Source: Pseudomonas mosselii
Lineage (GTDB): Bacteria; Pseudomonadota; Gammaproteobacteria; Pseudomonadales; Pseudomonadaceae
Assembly (NCBI RefSeq): GCF_019823065.1
Contig: NZ_CP081966.1
Location: 3,813,501 to 3,877,500, forward strand
DNA length: 64,000 bases
Direction of reading: 5' to 3'
The notes under the pieces were generated by a model. That model did not search any database. It was not told where the DNA came from and saw only the letters and a list, made by a program, of their open reading frames with translations. Below, one piece after another: positions 1-9,524 of the stretch. The position numbers and the translations under genes are program-made. Position 1 is the first letter of the stretch. Every line of letters begins with the position of its first letter.

Positions 1-1
1 C

Positions 2-724
2 AATCCCTTTCTACGCGGCTACTGGAATCTGAAAATCGTCCGCACGCTGTCCATCAGCTACGAGGACGGAAGCCCGCATGTTTGGCGAAACATCCACCCG
101 AGCCAGCAGCACCTCTGCGACGCGGCGCTGGTTTCTTCTCCTTGCATCATCACCAGCGACTTCGCGGTGGTCAGGACTGGCACCGAACCTGTCGGCGCCG
201 CACTGATCGCCGAATGCGACGCGGCTGAAGGGGGCAGCGGCGAAGGCATGGTGGGTGCCGTGGTGTACGCGATCCACGGCGACGACTTCGACGGCCGCCC
301 CGTCCACATTGGCGACACCTATTCGGCCGAGGCCGCACGGGAAGTCGTGCAGCGGTTGAGCTTCGAGACCGGCTACTACAGCCGGTGCTGGGAAATCAGC
401 AGCGCGCACATCAGCCGCGAAACCGGCCAGTACCTGGCCAACCTGGCTGACCTCGCGACGCCGGAGGCCTTTTTGTTCATCGCGTTCCGGATTCCCTACA
501 GCCCGGCGATCGGCGTCAAGCTGATCTCCACGCCCTGGACGGACCAGCACCTGCAGGACGTCGAGGGGATCGCCGCCGAGCAGCTTCGGCAGGAGCACCG
601 CAGCAAGGGCATGCCGGACGAGCTGGCACAGATCCTTGAACTGGCCGGCCAGGCCGACGTGCGCATCCTCATCCTCGATGCCGACGCACCCGTGTTGCCG
701 GGCCTATCGCTGGCCGGCGAATAG
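2..724 (+). CDS. Hypothetical ICE protein, DUF5983-like (5' end outside window)
   Basis: The frame is open from the first bases of the window to a TAG at 722-724, so the gene starts upstream and at least 240 residues are visible. A GTG at 167 is in frame, but coding-like sequence continues upstream of it, so I do not take it as the start. The C-terminal part contains a segment reading SSAHISRET, which resembles the DUF5983 signature seen in ICE and plasmid accessory proteins. No catalytic motif, signal peptide or membrane segment is apparent. It is the first gene of the rightward run of small ICE genes. The function is unknown and the family assignment is tentative. Confidence 0.6.
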   Translation, partial: NPFLRGYWNLKIVRTLSISYEDGSPHVWRNIHPSQQHLCDAALVSSPCIITSDFAVVRTGTEPVGAALIAECDAAEGGSGEGMVGAVVYAIHGDDFDGRPVHIGDTYSAEAAREVVQRLSFETGYYSRCWEISSAHISRETGQYLANLADLATPEAFLFIAFRIPYSPAIGVKLISTPWTDQHLQDVEGIAAEQLRQEHRSKGMPDELAQILELAGQADVRILILDADAPVLPGLSLAGE

Positions 725-764
725 CTGCCACACACATCCCCGGCCTTCCTTGTCCTCACCGCAT

Positions 765-799
765 GCCGGCCCGGTCTCCCGCCAGAGAGCCGGGCCGGC
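765..799 (+). promoter_or_regulatory. Long perfect hairpin in the leader of the next gene
   Basis: The arms GCCGGCCCGG (765-774) and CCGGGCCGGC (790-799) are perfectly complementary. TCTC/GAGA extends the stem inside the loop. The hairpin sits 22 bases ahead of the ATG at 822 and has no following T-run, so it is more likely a leader structure or a processing/stability element than a Rho-independent terminator. Confidence 0.5.
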
Positions 800-821
800 G
801 CACTTTCACAGGAGCGATCCC

Positions 822-1100
822 ATGTTCCCCGACCTCATCACACCCGCATCCGACTTCGAGCACCAACTCGGAGCCTGCGTCAACGCCATGAGCCAGGAAG
901 ATGCCATCGGCCAGATCCTGGTATTCGAGCGCATGAGCGGCACGCTGCACATGCGCCATATCGCCAGCGCCGACCTGGTGGACACCGACGTGGACGACTA
1001 CGAAATGGTCGTCTTCGACGGTGGCAACACAAGCGGCGACACGTGGAAACACGTGTTCTTTCCGCGTCAGCGCGAGCACTACTTCGTGTACCAAGCCTGA
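822..1100 (+). CDS. Small hypothetical ICE protein (92 aa)
   Basis: This short acidic protein starts at an ATG preceded by an AGGAG-type ribosome site (811-815) and ends at TGA 1098-1100. It has no signal peptide, membrane segment, cysteine cluster or recognisable motif. The gene lies in the run of small DUF genes typical of this ICE family and has its own hairpin leader upstream and a terminator-like hairpin just after the stop. I do not recognise the family. The coding call rests on the ribosome site, the position in the operon-like array and codon use matching the neighbours. Confidence 0.65.
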   Translation: MFPDLITPASDFEHQLGACVNAMSQEDAIGQILVFERMSGTLHMRHIASADLVDTDVDDYEMVVFDGGNTSGDTWKHVFFPRQREHYFVYQA

Positions 1101-1107
1101 TTCCTCC

Positions 1108-1130
1108 AGCCCCTTTCGAGGGGCTTTTTC
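1108..1130 (+). terminator. Rho-independent terminator-like hairpin
   Basis: The stem AGCCCC/GGGGCT (1108-1113 and 1120-1125) has a six-base loop and is followed by TTTTC. It lies directly after the stop codon at 1100 and should end or attenuate transcription of the 92-aa gene before the structured leader of the next gene. Confidence 0.7.
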
Positions 1131-1200
1131 TTGCCCGCAGCACAGGAAAACGGTTGTGGTGCGGTGCCGTTTCCTGCGGGCAGGCAGACCGCCCCAGGGC

Positions 1201-1347
1201 CATGCTTGCCCCATGTTCGTCGGCGTTGCCGGCACATGCCCAGGCAGTCGAGACCTTCGAGGCTGCAAGCGCGGGAAACCGTGCTGGTCGTTTCTTCCTA
1301 CGGACCTACCGCGTCCATCCACGCCACCCACAAGGGACCTCTCCCTT
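1201..1347 (+). ncRNA. Structured RNA element, copy 1 (leader of the 274-aa gene)
   Basis: Hairpin P1 is GTCGGC-GTT-GCCGGC (1219-1233), followed by ACATGCCCAGGC. Then comes an outer stem GACC/GGTC (1252-1255 and 1286-1289) around a TTCGAGGCTGCA internal loop and an inner stem GCGCGG-GAAA-CCGTGC (1269-1284) with a GNRA tetraloop. A third hairpin AAGGGA-CCTC-TCCCTT lies at 1332-1347. P1, the TTCGAGG loop and P2 match the copies at 7316-7462 and 38655-38795, with changed bases that keep the pairing. It sits about 40 bases ahead of the ATG at 1389 and may be a cis-regulatory leader or a processed RNA. It is the most divergent copy. Confidence 0.6.
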
Positions 1348-1388
1348 GCGGGCGGGGAATCCCTTGTTTTTCCTCAAGGAGTTTCCCC

Positions 1389-2213
1389 ATGGATCGTTCC
1401 CTCATCAAATCCATGATGCCTTCGCTGGTCGCAGGCCATGTGCCCCGCAACGTGCGGTCGTTCAAGTACCGCGTGTTCGATGATCAGCCGCTGTCCTCAA
1501 CGCTGGGCTTCGCCATCGACCCCCAACCCTTCGACGGCAAGGTGGTCGCCGCGACCGACGATGCCATCGTCGTCAAGCTCAAGCCTTCCGAGTTCGCGGT
1601 GCTCGATCCCAGCCTGGTGACCACGGTTCCTGCCGAAGGCGCCAAGGTGCATGTCCAACCCTATGCCCGTCGTCGCTTCGACGGACTGCGCGCGGACACG
1701 CCGGAGGTCATCACCGAGGAGACTTCGGACGGCACGCCGTACACCATCACGAGGCACATCCTCGGCTCGGCGCCGGCCAAGCTGCCCATTCCCACGCCGC
1801 AGTGCATGGAGTTGGGCCAGCTCATCGAGCAGTTGGAGGAGATGCCGGCCCCCGATCGCTTCCGGCGCATCACCCACATGCTGGTGGATGCCGGTGCCCG
1901 CGACTTCACCTGGGTCGATCCCACGCCCTCCAAGATCATCGAGACCCCGCCGGCGATCAGCTTCACGGTCTCGACCGCGAAGTTCGAGGGCCGGGTGACG
2001 ATCCTCTACGACCGCGGCGGAGACACCTACGTGGTGGAACTGCACCGTCAGAACGGTGAATCGGTCGAACTGGTCGATCGGCACGACGAGGTGTATTTCG
2101 ACATGCTCGGCGAAGTGCTGGAGAGGCTCATCGACGACGGGCGCTGGCGCCAGATCGACGTGAGCATCCTCGACGCGAAAGCGGCCCGCAAGCGCCAGGC
2201 CGTCCCGGCATGA
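1389..2213 (+). CDS. Conserved hypothetical ICE protein (274 aa)
   Basis: The start is ATG 1389, just after an AAGGAG site (1376-1381); an in-frame extension upstream would run through the structured leader and is not credible. The protein is soluble-looking, without signal peptide or membrane helices. It has a mixed alpha/beta composition and a C-terminus rich in charged residues ending near KAARKRQAVPA. It lies in the maintenance-gene block between the 92-aa gene and the interrupted DUF3085 gene. I recognise it only as a protein regularly found at this place in ICEclc/PAGI-2-type elements, and no function can be assigned from sequence. The structured RNA element just upstream suggests post-transcriptional control. 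Confidence 0.7.
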   Translation: MDRSLIKSMMPSLVAGHVPRNVRSFKYRVFDDQPLSSTLGFAIDPQPFDGKVVAATDDAIVVKLKPSEFAVLDPSLVTTVPAEGAKVHVQPYARRRFDGLRADTPEVITEETSDGTPYTITRHILGSAPAKLPIPTPQCMELGQLIEQLEEMPAPDRFRRITHMLVDAGARDFTWVDPTPSKIIETPPAISFTVSTAKFEGRVTILYDRGGDTYVVELHRQNGESVELVDRHDEVYFDMLGEVLERLIDDGRWRQIDVSILDAKAARKRQAVPA

Positions 2214-2297
2214 CGCCCCGCAGCGAAACCGGGCGGTCCTGCGGCTGACCCGAGGCATCCGCCACGGCGTTCCAGCCGTTCCGGCCGCGTGCACTAC

Positions 2298-2330
2298 AGG
2301 CCCTTCATCCCATCGGATGGAGGCCTTTCT
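2298..2330 (+). promoter_or_regulatory. Hairpin in the leader of the DUF3085 gene
   Basis: Two stacked stems are visible, AGGCC/GGCCT (2298-2302 and 2322-2326) and CATCC/GGATG (2306-2310 and 2315-2319), followed by TTCTC. It lies 28-60 bases ahead of the DUF3085 start. From memory, a conserved RNA motif has been described upstream of DUF3085 genes. Whether this is that motif needs a covariance search. Confidence 0.5.
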
Positions 2331-2414
2331 CATTCTTCCACACAGGAGATTTCATCCATGTCACTGCGATTCAAAGGCGCTGACCTGCGCCCCGTGCTGA
2401 CCGAAGCCATCGCC

Positions 2415-2419
2415 AATCA
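2415..2419. repeat. Target-site duplication AATCA, left copy
   Basis: AATCA directly precedes the left inverted repeat and recurs at 6353-6357 directly after the right inverted repeat. A 5-bp duplication is the hallmark of Tn3-family insertion. Confidence 0.92.
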
Positions 2420-2458
2420 GGGGTCGTCTCAGAAAACGGAAAAAAATCGTACGCTAAG
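2420..2458 (+). repeat. Transposon left terminal inverted repeat
   Basis: This 39-base terminal repeat begins GGGGTCGTCTCAG and ends CGTACGCTAAG. It is the reverse complement of 6315-6352 apart from one substitution (TCGTCTC against ACGTCTC) and one extra A in the A-run. The length and the GGGG...TAAG ends are typical of the Tn21/Tn501 branch of the Tn3 family. Confidence 0.92.
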
Positions 2459-2474
2459 AGCCGAAGTGGGCCCT

Positions 2475-2882
2475 TTAGCAGCAATGCAAAGCTGCGATCA
2501 ACGGGCAGGAAACATTGCCATGGTGCGCGTTGCACTCTCTCACTAGCGTCGACAGGGCCTCTTCCATCCGCGTGAGGTCCGCCATGCGTGCGCGCACATC
2601 GGCCAGCCGGTGAGCAGCCAGTTCGGCCGCCTCGCTGCAATGGGTGCCGTCCTCCAGTTTCAGGAGCTGGCCGACTTCATCCAGGCTGAATCCCAGGCGC
2701 TGGGCTGACTTCACGAACTTCACCCGCGCCACGTCCGCCTGCCCGTAGCGGCGGATGCGACCGTAGGGCCGCTCCGGCTGGGGTAGCAAGCCCTTGAGCT
2801 GATAGAAGCGGATCGTCTCCACGTTGACCCGGGCTGCCTTGGCGAAGGCCCCGATGGTCAGATTCTCTTGAGCGTTCTCCAT
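2475..2882 (-). CDS. merR: MerR, mercury-responsive transcriptional regulator
   Basis: This 135-aa MerR-family activator/repressor binds Hg(II) and switches the merTPA promoter on by untwisting its long spacer. The N-terminal winged helix-turn-helix starts at the [10 protein letters not shown] segment, and a dimerisation helix follows. The three mercury-binding cysteines are all present at positions 82, 117 and 126, the same numbering I recall for the Tn501 protein. The C-terminus ends in HCC, roughly nine residues earlier than in Tn501 MerR, only 17 bases from the inverted repeat. That probably reflects the transposon end and leaves the mercury site intact. It is divergent from merT across a shared operator. 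Confidence 0.96.
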   Translation of the reverse strand: MENAQENLTIGAFAKAARVNVETIRFYQLKGLLPQPERPYGRIRRYGQADVARVKFVKSAQRLGFSLDEVGQLLKLEDGTHCSEAAELAAHRLADVRARMADLTRMEEALSTLVRECNAHHGNVSCPLIAALHCC

Positions 2883-2887
2883 GGCGC

Positions 2888-2918
2888 TTGACTCCGTAGT
2901 TGACTACGGAAGTAACGT
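2888..2918 (+). promoter_or_regulatory. mer operator/promoter with 19-bp spacer
   Basis: The -35 TTGACT (2888-2893) and -10 TAACGT (2913-2918) are separated by 19 bases, the over-long spacer characteristic of MerR-controlled promoters. The spacer holds the dyad CCGTAGT/ACTACGG (2894-2900 and 2903-2909), the MerR binding site. It drives merTPA rightward and lies just outside the merR start, allowing MerR to repress its own gene. Confidence 0.9.
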
Positions 2919-2953
2919 TACAGCATCAAGCGAAGTCCCGGAAGGAGAACCTT

Positions 2954-3304
2954 ATGTCGGAACCCAAGAACGGCTGCGGCGCACTGGCGACCGGCGGCGT
3001 CGCGGCCGTCCTCGCCTCGGCCTGCTGCCTCGGCCCCCTTGTCCTGGTCGCGCTCGGCTTCTCTGGCGCGTGGATCGGCAACCTGACCGTGCTGGAGCCG
3101 TATCGGCCGATCTTCATCGGCGCAGCGCTCATCGCGCTGTTCTTCGCCTGGCGCAGCATCTTCCGACCAGCCCATGCCTGCAAGCCCGGCGACGTTTGCG
3201 CCGTGCCCCAAGTGCGGACTGCCTACAAGGTGATCTTCTGGATCGTGGCCGCCCTGGTTCTGGTTGCCCTCGCGTTTCCCTACGTCCTGCCGCTGTTCTA
3301 CTGA
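2954..3304 (+). CDS. merT: MerT, inner-membrane mercuric ion transporter
   Basis: This 116-aa protein moves Hg(II) from periplasmic MerP into the cytoplasm for reduction by MerA. Three membrane segments are visible. The vicinal cysteine pair lies in the first (ACCLGP, Cys24-Cys25), and a second cysteine pair (Cys76, Cys82) lies in the cytoplasmic loop. The start at 2954 follows GGAAGGAG (2940-2947) and gives the usual MerT N-terminus. An upstream in-frame ATG at 2900 would lie within the mer promoter and is rejected. It is the first gene of merTPA, and MerP follows after 12 bases. Confidence 0.96.
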   Translation: MSEPKNGCGALATGGVAAVLASACCLGPLVLVALGFSGAWIGNLTVLEPYRPIFIGAALIALFFAWRSIFRPAHACKPGDVCAVPQVRTAYKVIFWIVAALVLVALAFPYVLPLFY

Positions 3305-3316
3305 AAGGAGATCACC

Positions 3317-5303
<1,987 letters not shown>

Positions 5304-5321
5304 GGAAAAGGGAGGTGTTCG

Positions 5322-6319
5322 ATGAACGCCTACAGCCGCGCCAACCGCCGCATCTACGCGGCCTTGTCCGATCCCCTGTCGGCCACCCACCGGCACCGCC
5401 TCGACGATCTGCTCAAGCGCCACGACAACGGCAAGACGACCTGGCTGGCCTGGCTGCGCCAGTCGCCCGTCAAGCCGAACTCGCGCCACATACTCGAACA
5501 CATCGAGCGCCTCAAAGCCTGGCAGGCGCTCGACCTGCCTTCCGGCATCGAGCGGTCGGTGCACCAGAACCGCCTGCTCAAGATCGCCCGCGAAGGCGGC
5601 CAGATGACGCCCGCCGATCTGGCCAAGTTCGAGGCACAGCGCCGCTACGCGACCCTGGTGCGCTCGCCATCGAGGGCATGGCCACCGTCACCGACGAAAT
5701 CATCGACCTGCACGACCGCATCCTGGGCAAGCTGTTCAACGCTGCCAAGCACAAGCATCAGCAGCAGTTCCAGGCGTCCGGCAAGGCGATCAACGCCAAG
5801 GTGCGGCTGGCCACCTCGATCAAGCAGGGCACGGTGACGGCCTCGCTGATGCTCAGGAAACTCGGCAGCTACCCGCGCCAGAACGGCCTGGCCGTGGCGC
5901 TGCGCGAGCTGGGCCGCATCGAGCGAACGCTGTTCATCCTGGACTGGCTGCAAAGCGTCGAGCTGCGCCGCCGCGTGCATGCCGGACTGAACAAGGGCGA
6001 AGCCCGCAACGCGCTAGCCCGCGCCGTGTTCTTCAACCGGCTGGGCGAAATCCGCGACCGCAGTTTCGAGCAGCAGCGCTACCGGGCCAGCGGCCTCAAC
6101 CTGGTGACGGCGGCCATAGTGTTGTGGAACACGGTCTATCTGGAACGGGCCTCAAACGCCTTACGCGGTCACGGCCAGACTGTCGATGACGCCCTGTTGC
6201 AGTACCTGTCGCCGCTGGGCTGGGAGCACATCAACCTGACCGGCGATTACCTCTGGCGCAGCAGCGCCAAGATCGGCGCGGGCAAGTTCAGGCCGCTACG
6301 ACCGCTGCAACCGGCTTAG
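5322..6319 (+). pseudogene. tnpA: Degenerate Tn3-family transposase (tnpA remnant)
   Basis: The translated segments are recognisable as TnpA of the Tn21/Tn501 group but are damaged in three ways. About the first 170 residues are missing; homology begins at a segment reading [10 protein letters not shown]. One base is missing after 5660, so the frame must shift to continue from ATLV into [10 protein letters not shown]. About 560 residues are missing at 5800-5810, where KVRL is fused in frame to ATSIKQGTV, removing most of the catalytic core. The C-terminus (ending RPLRPLQPA) runs into the right inverted repeat. About a third of a normal transposase of nearly 1000 residues remains, and it cannot be active. 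Confidence 0.93.
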
Positions 6320-6352
6320 CGTACGATTTTTTCCGTTTTCTGAGACGTCCCC
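6315..6352 (-). repeat. Transposon right terminal inverted repeat
   Basis: This 38-base terminal repeat begins CTTAGCGTACG and ends GACGTCCCC. It pairs with 2420-2458 and overlaps the stop region of the tnpA remnant. Confidence 0.92.
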
Positions 6353-6357
6353 AATCA
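6353..6357. repeat. Target-site duplication AATCA, right copy
   Basis: Identical to 2415-2419. The DUF3085 reading frame resumes at 6358. Confidence 0.92.
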
Positions 6358-6667
6358 GTGCCGCATTGTCCTGGTCAAGGATCAGGGCGTGTACTTCCTC
6401 GCCGAGCGTGGGGAGCGTCGCCCGGATGGGCGCCAGGCACTGCTCGCCTACGCCGTCGGATGCAACCCGGACACCGACCCGTTCGATGACTGGTGGCACC
6501 TCGCCGGCCGCGAGCTGGGCGGCGATGACTTCGCGGAGTATTTCGACCCGAAGGACGGCCTGTTCACGCGCCTCCAGCACTCGGCGGACGATCTCGTGCT
6601 TTCCGCCACCGCCACGCACCTGTCCTTAGCAGTGGTGCCTCCCGCCTGACGCGGCAACCGCCTCGCA

Positions 6668-6691
6668 GCCCCCGCATCGGGGGCCTTCTTT
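6668..6691 (+). terminator. Rho-independent terminator after the DUF3085 gene
   Basis: The stem GCCCCC-GCATC-GGGGGC (6668-6684) is followed by CTTCTTTTG. It lies 18 bases after the DUF3085 stop codon. Confidence 0.75.
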
Positions 6692-6790
6692 TGTTCGCAC
6701 CGCCGCCATCGCCGCGCGTGCGCGTTTGTCTCCAGCCGCCGAGGCACGCCCCGCCGGCCACAACGCCGGCATGCCACCGGAGACAACCGC

Positions 6791-7241
6791 ATGAACACGC
6801 CATCGACCTCGCCGAGGCTGCACCTCCTACCGGTGTCGCTGCGCACGGCCAATGCATTCGTTCTGTCGCACCATCGCCACCACCGCCCGGTCCAGGGCGC
6901 GAAGTTCGCCCTGGCCGTCACGCTGAGCGACAGCGACCTGATCCACGGCGTGGCCATTGTCGGCCGCCCGGTCGCGCGGCACCTGGACGCTGGAAGTCAC
7001 GCGGCTGTGCACCGACGGCACACCCAGCGCCTGCAGCAAGCTCTACGGCGCGGCCTGGCAGGCGGCAAGGGCGCTGGGCTACATACGCCTGCTCACCTAC
7101 ACCATGCCCGACGAAGGTGGCGCCAGCCTGCGCGCCGCCGGCTGGCGGCTGATCGGCGCGCGCGGTGGCGGCGCCTGGAGCCGTCCCGGCCGTCCGCGCG
7201 CCGATACCCCCGAGCACCTGCGCGGCGCCAAGTGCCTGTGA
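6791..7241 (+). pseudogene. XF1762-family (GNAT-like) gene with an internal frameshift
   Basis: The first frame runs from ATG 6791 through a segment reading VVGRPVARHLD-like (VGRPVARHLDA). The family sequence then continues from about 6985 in a different frame (WTLEVTRLCTDGT, ARALGYIRLLTYT, GASLRAAGWRL) to a stop at 7239-7241. This is the XF1762 family of small acetyltransferase-like proteins found on ICEs and plasmids. At the break the sequence reads CACCTGGACGCTGG. The expected residues HLDDGWTLEV would need 11 more bases, which fits a slip between two CTGGACG repeats. Without repair the product loses its conserved C-terminal half. It could be a sequencing error, but 11 bases makes that unlikely. 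Confidence 0.8.
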
Positions 7242-7315
7242 CAGGCGCCGGGTGGCGCGGACAAAGGGAAGCGCCCGGGTGCCGATTGATTGCTGCCGCG
7301 CGCGCGAGGCCCCGC

Positions 7316-7462
7316 CATGCTGGCCCCATGCCTGCTGACGTCGTCAGCGACATGCCAGGCAACCATCGGTCTTCGAGGTTGCGGCGCAGTTCCCACTGCG
7401 TGACCGAGCCAGCTCGCACCGCATCCTTCCGCGAGCGGCCACCAGCCTCTGGTGGCGGATGC
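7316..7462 (+). ncRNA. Structured RNA element, copy 2 (leader of the DUF3577 gene)
   Basis: Three hairpins are visible. P1 is GCTGAC-GTC-GTCAGC (7334-7348) followed by GACATGCCAGGC. P2 is CGGTC/GACCG (7367-7371 and 7402-7406) around TTCGAGGTTGCGG and an inner stem CGCAGT-TCCC-ACTGCG (7385-7400). P3 is GCATCC/GGATGC (7421-7426 and 7457-7462) enclosing GCCACCAG-CCT-CTGGTGGC (7438-7456). All three recur at 38655-38795 with compensatory substitutions. It ends 89 bases ahead of the DUF3577 start. A published RNA motif upstream of DUF3577 genes exists as far as I recall; this may be it. Confidence 0.75.
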
Positions 7463-7551
7463 TTTCGCCTTATCAACCCACCGCGGGGTCACGCACCTTC
7501 CCCGCATGCGTGGGCCGGTGTGTCTCCGCTTCATCCCAATGGAGATTCACC

Positions 7552-8457
7552 ATGAACACCACGTCCAACGAGAAATCGTATTTCGACCTCCACACCTCGG
7601 GCATCGGCTACATCCAGCGTGTCCGTGAAGTGCCCGTCCGGGGCGGCCGCCGTGCGCAGCCTTTCCTGGCATGCACCATCGCCGCGCTGGTCGGCCCCGC
7701 CCGGGACCCCAGCTACCGCTACTTCGACGTCAAGGTCTCGGGTGCCGAGGCCAAGAAGCTCGTTCAGCGCTACATCGGCGTTGACGATCCCAAGCAGCGC
7801 CCGCTGGTGCGCTTTCGCCTCGGTGACCTGTGGGGCGATGTGTACATCCGCGACAAGGGTGAGCAGAAGGGTCAGGCCGCCGCGTCCCTCAAGGCGCGAC
7901 TGCTCAAGGCCGAACTGATCGACCGGGCCGAACTGGCTTCGATCGAGCAGCACGAGTTGATCACCCGCGGCATCGGCTATCTCAATCGTGTGAAGGACGT
8001 CACCCCAAAAGCTGGCGACTCGTTCCTCTCTTGCACCGTCGCGGCACTGGCCGGGCCTGTCGATGAACCGGAGTATCGGTACTTCGACACCATCGTCGCC
8101 ACCCCGGAAGCCGAGCACCTGGTTCGCCGGTGCGTTCAGGCCGTCGAGGGTGACCGCAAGGTGCTGATCGCCTTCCGTCTGAACGACATGAAGATCGATC
8201 CGTACATCCGCACCAAGGGTGAGCACGCCGGGGAACCGGCCGCCAGCCTGGAATCGACGCTGGTCCACATCGGTCTCATCAAGATCGACGGCACCCAGGT
8301 CTATCCGACGAGCCAGGCGCAAGCCGAGGCGCCGCCGGCCGAAGACGCATCCGCGTCCGAAGCCGACGATGCCATCGACACGGCCACCGAGCCCGCCGAG
8401 CGCGAGCCCGAGGCGCAAGTCCAGGAGCAGGAGCCGGCATTGGCTGCTTCGTTCTGA
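7552..8457 (+). CDS. DUF3577 / STY4534-family ICE replication-associated protein
   Basis: This 301-aa soluble protein consists of two tandem DUF3577 copies. Residues about 14-124 contain GIGYIQRVREV, SYRYFDVKV and VYIRDKGEQKG. Residues about 138-250 contain GIGYLNRVKDV, EYRYFDTIV and PYIRTKGEHAG. An acidic, alanine/glutamate-rich tail of about 50 residues follows. The family is annotated as an ICE replication protein (STY4534) and has a nucleic-acid-binding-like composition; its biochemical activity is not established. The start has a GGAG site eight bases upstream. The 310-base leader carries the structured RNA element and two further hairpins, pointing to RNA-level regulation. Confidence 0.85.
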   Translation: MNTTSNEKSYFDLHTSGIGYIQRVREVPVRGGRRAQPFLACTIAALVGPARDPSYRYFDVKVSGAEAKKLVQRYIGVDDPKQRPLVRFRLGDLWGDVYIRDKGEQKGQAAASLKARLLKAELIDRAELASIEQHELITRGIGYLNRVKDVTPKAGDSFLSCTVAALAGPVDEPEYRYFDTIVATPEAEHLVRRCVQAVEGDRKVLIAFRLNDMKIDPYIRTKGEHAGEPAASLESTLVHIGLIKIDGTQVYPTSQAQAEAPPAEDASASEADDAIDTATEPAEREPEAQVQEQEPALAASF

Positions 8458-8507
8458 TCCGGCACGGCCTCTCACGGGGCCTTGTCGCTTTTCCTCCCCA
8501 CGTACGC

Positions 8508-8574
8508 CGCGTCCCCAGGACGCGTGCTTGCGCATTTCATCCCCCGAGTTCCGCGTGGTCTCACGGCCACGCGG
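8508..8574 (+). promoter_or_regulatory. Two hairpins in the leader of the DUF932 gene
   Basis: CGCGTCC-CCA-GGACGCG (8508-8524) and CCGCGTGG-TCTCACGG-CCACGCGG (8551-8574) are both perfect stems. They lie between the DUF3577 stop and the DUF932 ribosome site (AAAGGAG, 8589-8595). Neither has a T-run. Confidence 0.5.
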
Positions 8575-8602
8575 TTGTCGAATTTCTCAAAGGAGATCAG
8601 CC

Positions 8603-9430
8603 ATGTCTCTGGTATCCCGCTTTGCTCCGCAATCCCCGATCCTGCGCTCTGATCGCCCACTCTCGGACGACCGCATTCGTGCCGTCGTTCCGTCGATCTT
8701 CGCCGACGCTCCACATGGGAGCCGGTCCGATCGGTATGCCTACATACCGACCTCGACCGTGCTGACCAAGCTGCGCCAGGAGGGCTTCGAGCCCTTCATG
8801 GTGTGTCAGACGCGCGTGCGCAACGAAGACCGGCGCGAGTACACGAAGCACCTCATCCGACTTCGCCATGCAAGCCAGATCAACGGCGACGAGGCGAACG
8901 AGATCATCCTGCTCAACAGCCATGACGGCACGAGCAGCTATCAGATGCTCGCCGGCATGTTCCGGTTCGTCTGCCACAACGGCCTGGTTTGCGGTGACAC
9001 CACCGCAGACATCCGCGTTCCCCACAAGGGCGACGTGGCCAGCCAGGTGATCGAAGGTGCCTACGGAGTCCTCGAAGGTTTCGAGCGCGTGCATAACGCG
9101 CGCGATGCGATGCGCACCATCACCCTCGATGAGGGCGAAGCGGAGGTCTTTGCGAACTCTGCGCTCGCACTCAAGTACGACGATCCGGCCAAGTCCACGC
9201 CTGTCACCGAGAGCCAACTGCTGGCCCCTCGGCGATGGGACGACCGCAAGAACGACCTGTGGGCCGTCTTCAACCGCGTCCAGGAGAACCTAGTCAAAGG
9301 GGGCCTGAACGGACGCACGGCCAACGGCCGCAATCAGCGCACCCGTCCGGTGCAAGGCATCGACCAGAACCTGCGCCTGAACCGGGCGTTGTGGCTGCTG
9401 GCCGAAGGCATGCGCCAGCTCAAGGCGTGA
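8603..9430 (+). CDS. DUF932 domain protein
   Basis: This 275-aa protein of the DUF932 family is common on ICEs, plasmids and phages. The centre holds the typical core: IILLNSHDGTSSYQM, then FRFVCHNGLVCGD and a run of small hydrophobics, and the C-terminus ends in LRLNRALWLLAEGM. There is no signal peptide and no membrane segment. Known members resemble phage or plasmid proteins of uncertain role, and some are linked to anti-restriction. ATG 8603 follows AAAGGAG at a good distance. It stands alone between hairpin leaders in the maintenance-gene run, and length is normal for the family. Confidence 0.87.
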   Translation: MSLVSRFAPQSPILRSDRPLSDDRIRAVVPSIFADAPHGSRSDRYAYIPTSTVLTKLRQEGFEPFMVCQTRVRNEDRREYTKHLIRLRHASQINGDEANEIILLNSHDGTSSYQMLAGMFRFVCHNGLVCGDTTADIRVPHKGDVASQVIEGAYGVLEGFERVHNARDAMRTITLDEGEAEVFANSALALKYDDPAKSTPVTESQLLAPRRWDDRKNDLWAVFNRVQENLVKGGLNGRTANGRNQRTRPVQGIDQNLRLNRALWLLAEGMRQLKA

Positions 9431-9441
9431 TGCCACGCGGA

Positions 9442-9462
9442 CCTCGCCCACCTCGGGCGAGG
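9442..9462 (+). terminator. Hairpin after the DUF932 gene
   Basis: A perfect eight-base stem CCTCGCCC/GGGCGAGG (9442-9449 and 9455-9462) is followed by CCATTTCCTCTC. It is a plausible weak terminator or 3'-end stabiliser. Confidence 0.5.
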
Positions 9463-9524
9463 CCATTTCCTCTCATCCACCGGGTGCCGTCGGCGGCCCG
9501 TCATTCATCATCAGGAGAACCATC

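Noticed and set aside
1131..1388. In-frame extension of the 274-aa gene upstream to 1131
   Set aside because: It would translate the structured RNA leader; ATG 1389 has the ribosome site.
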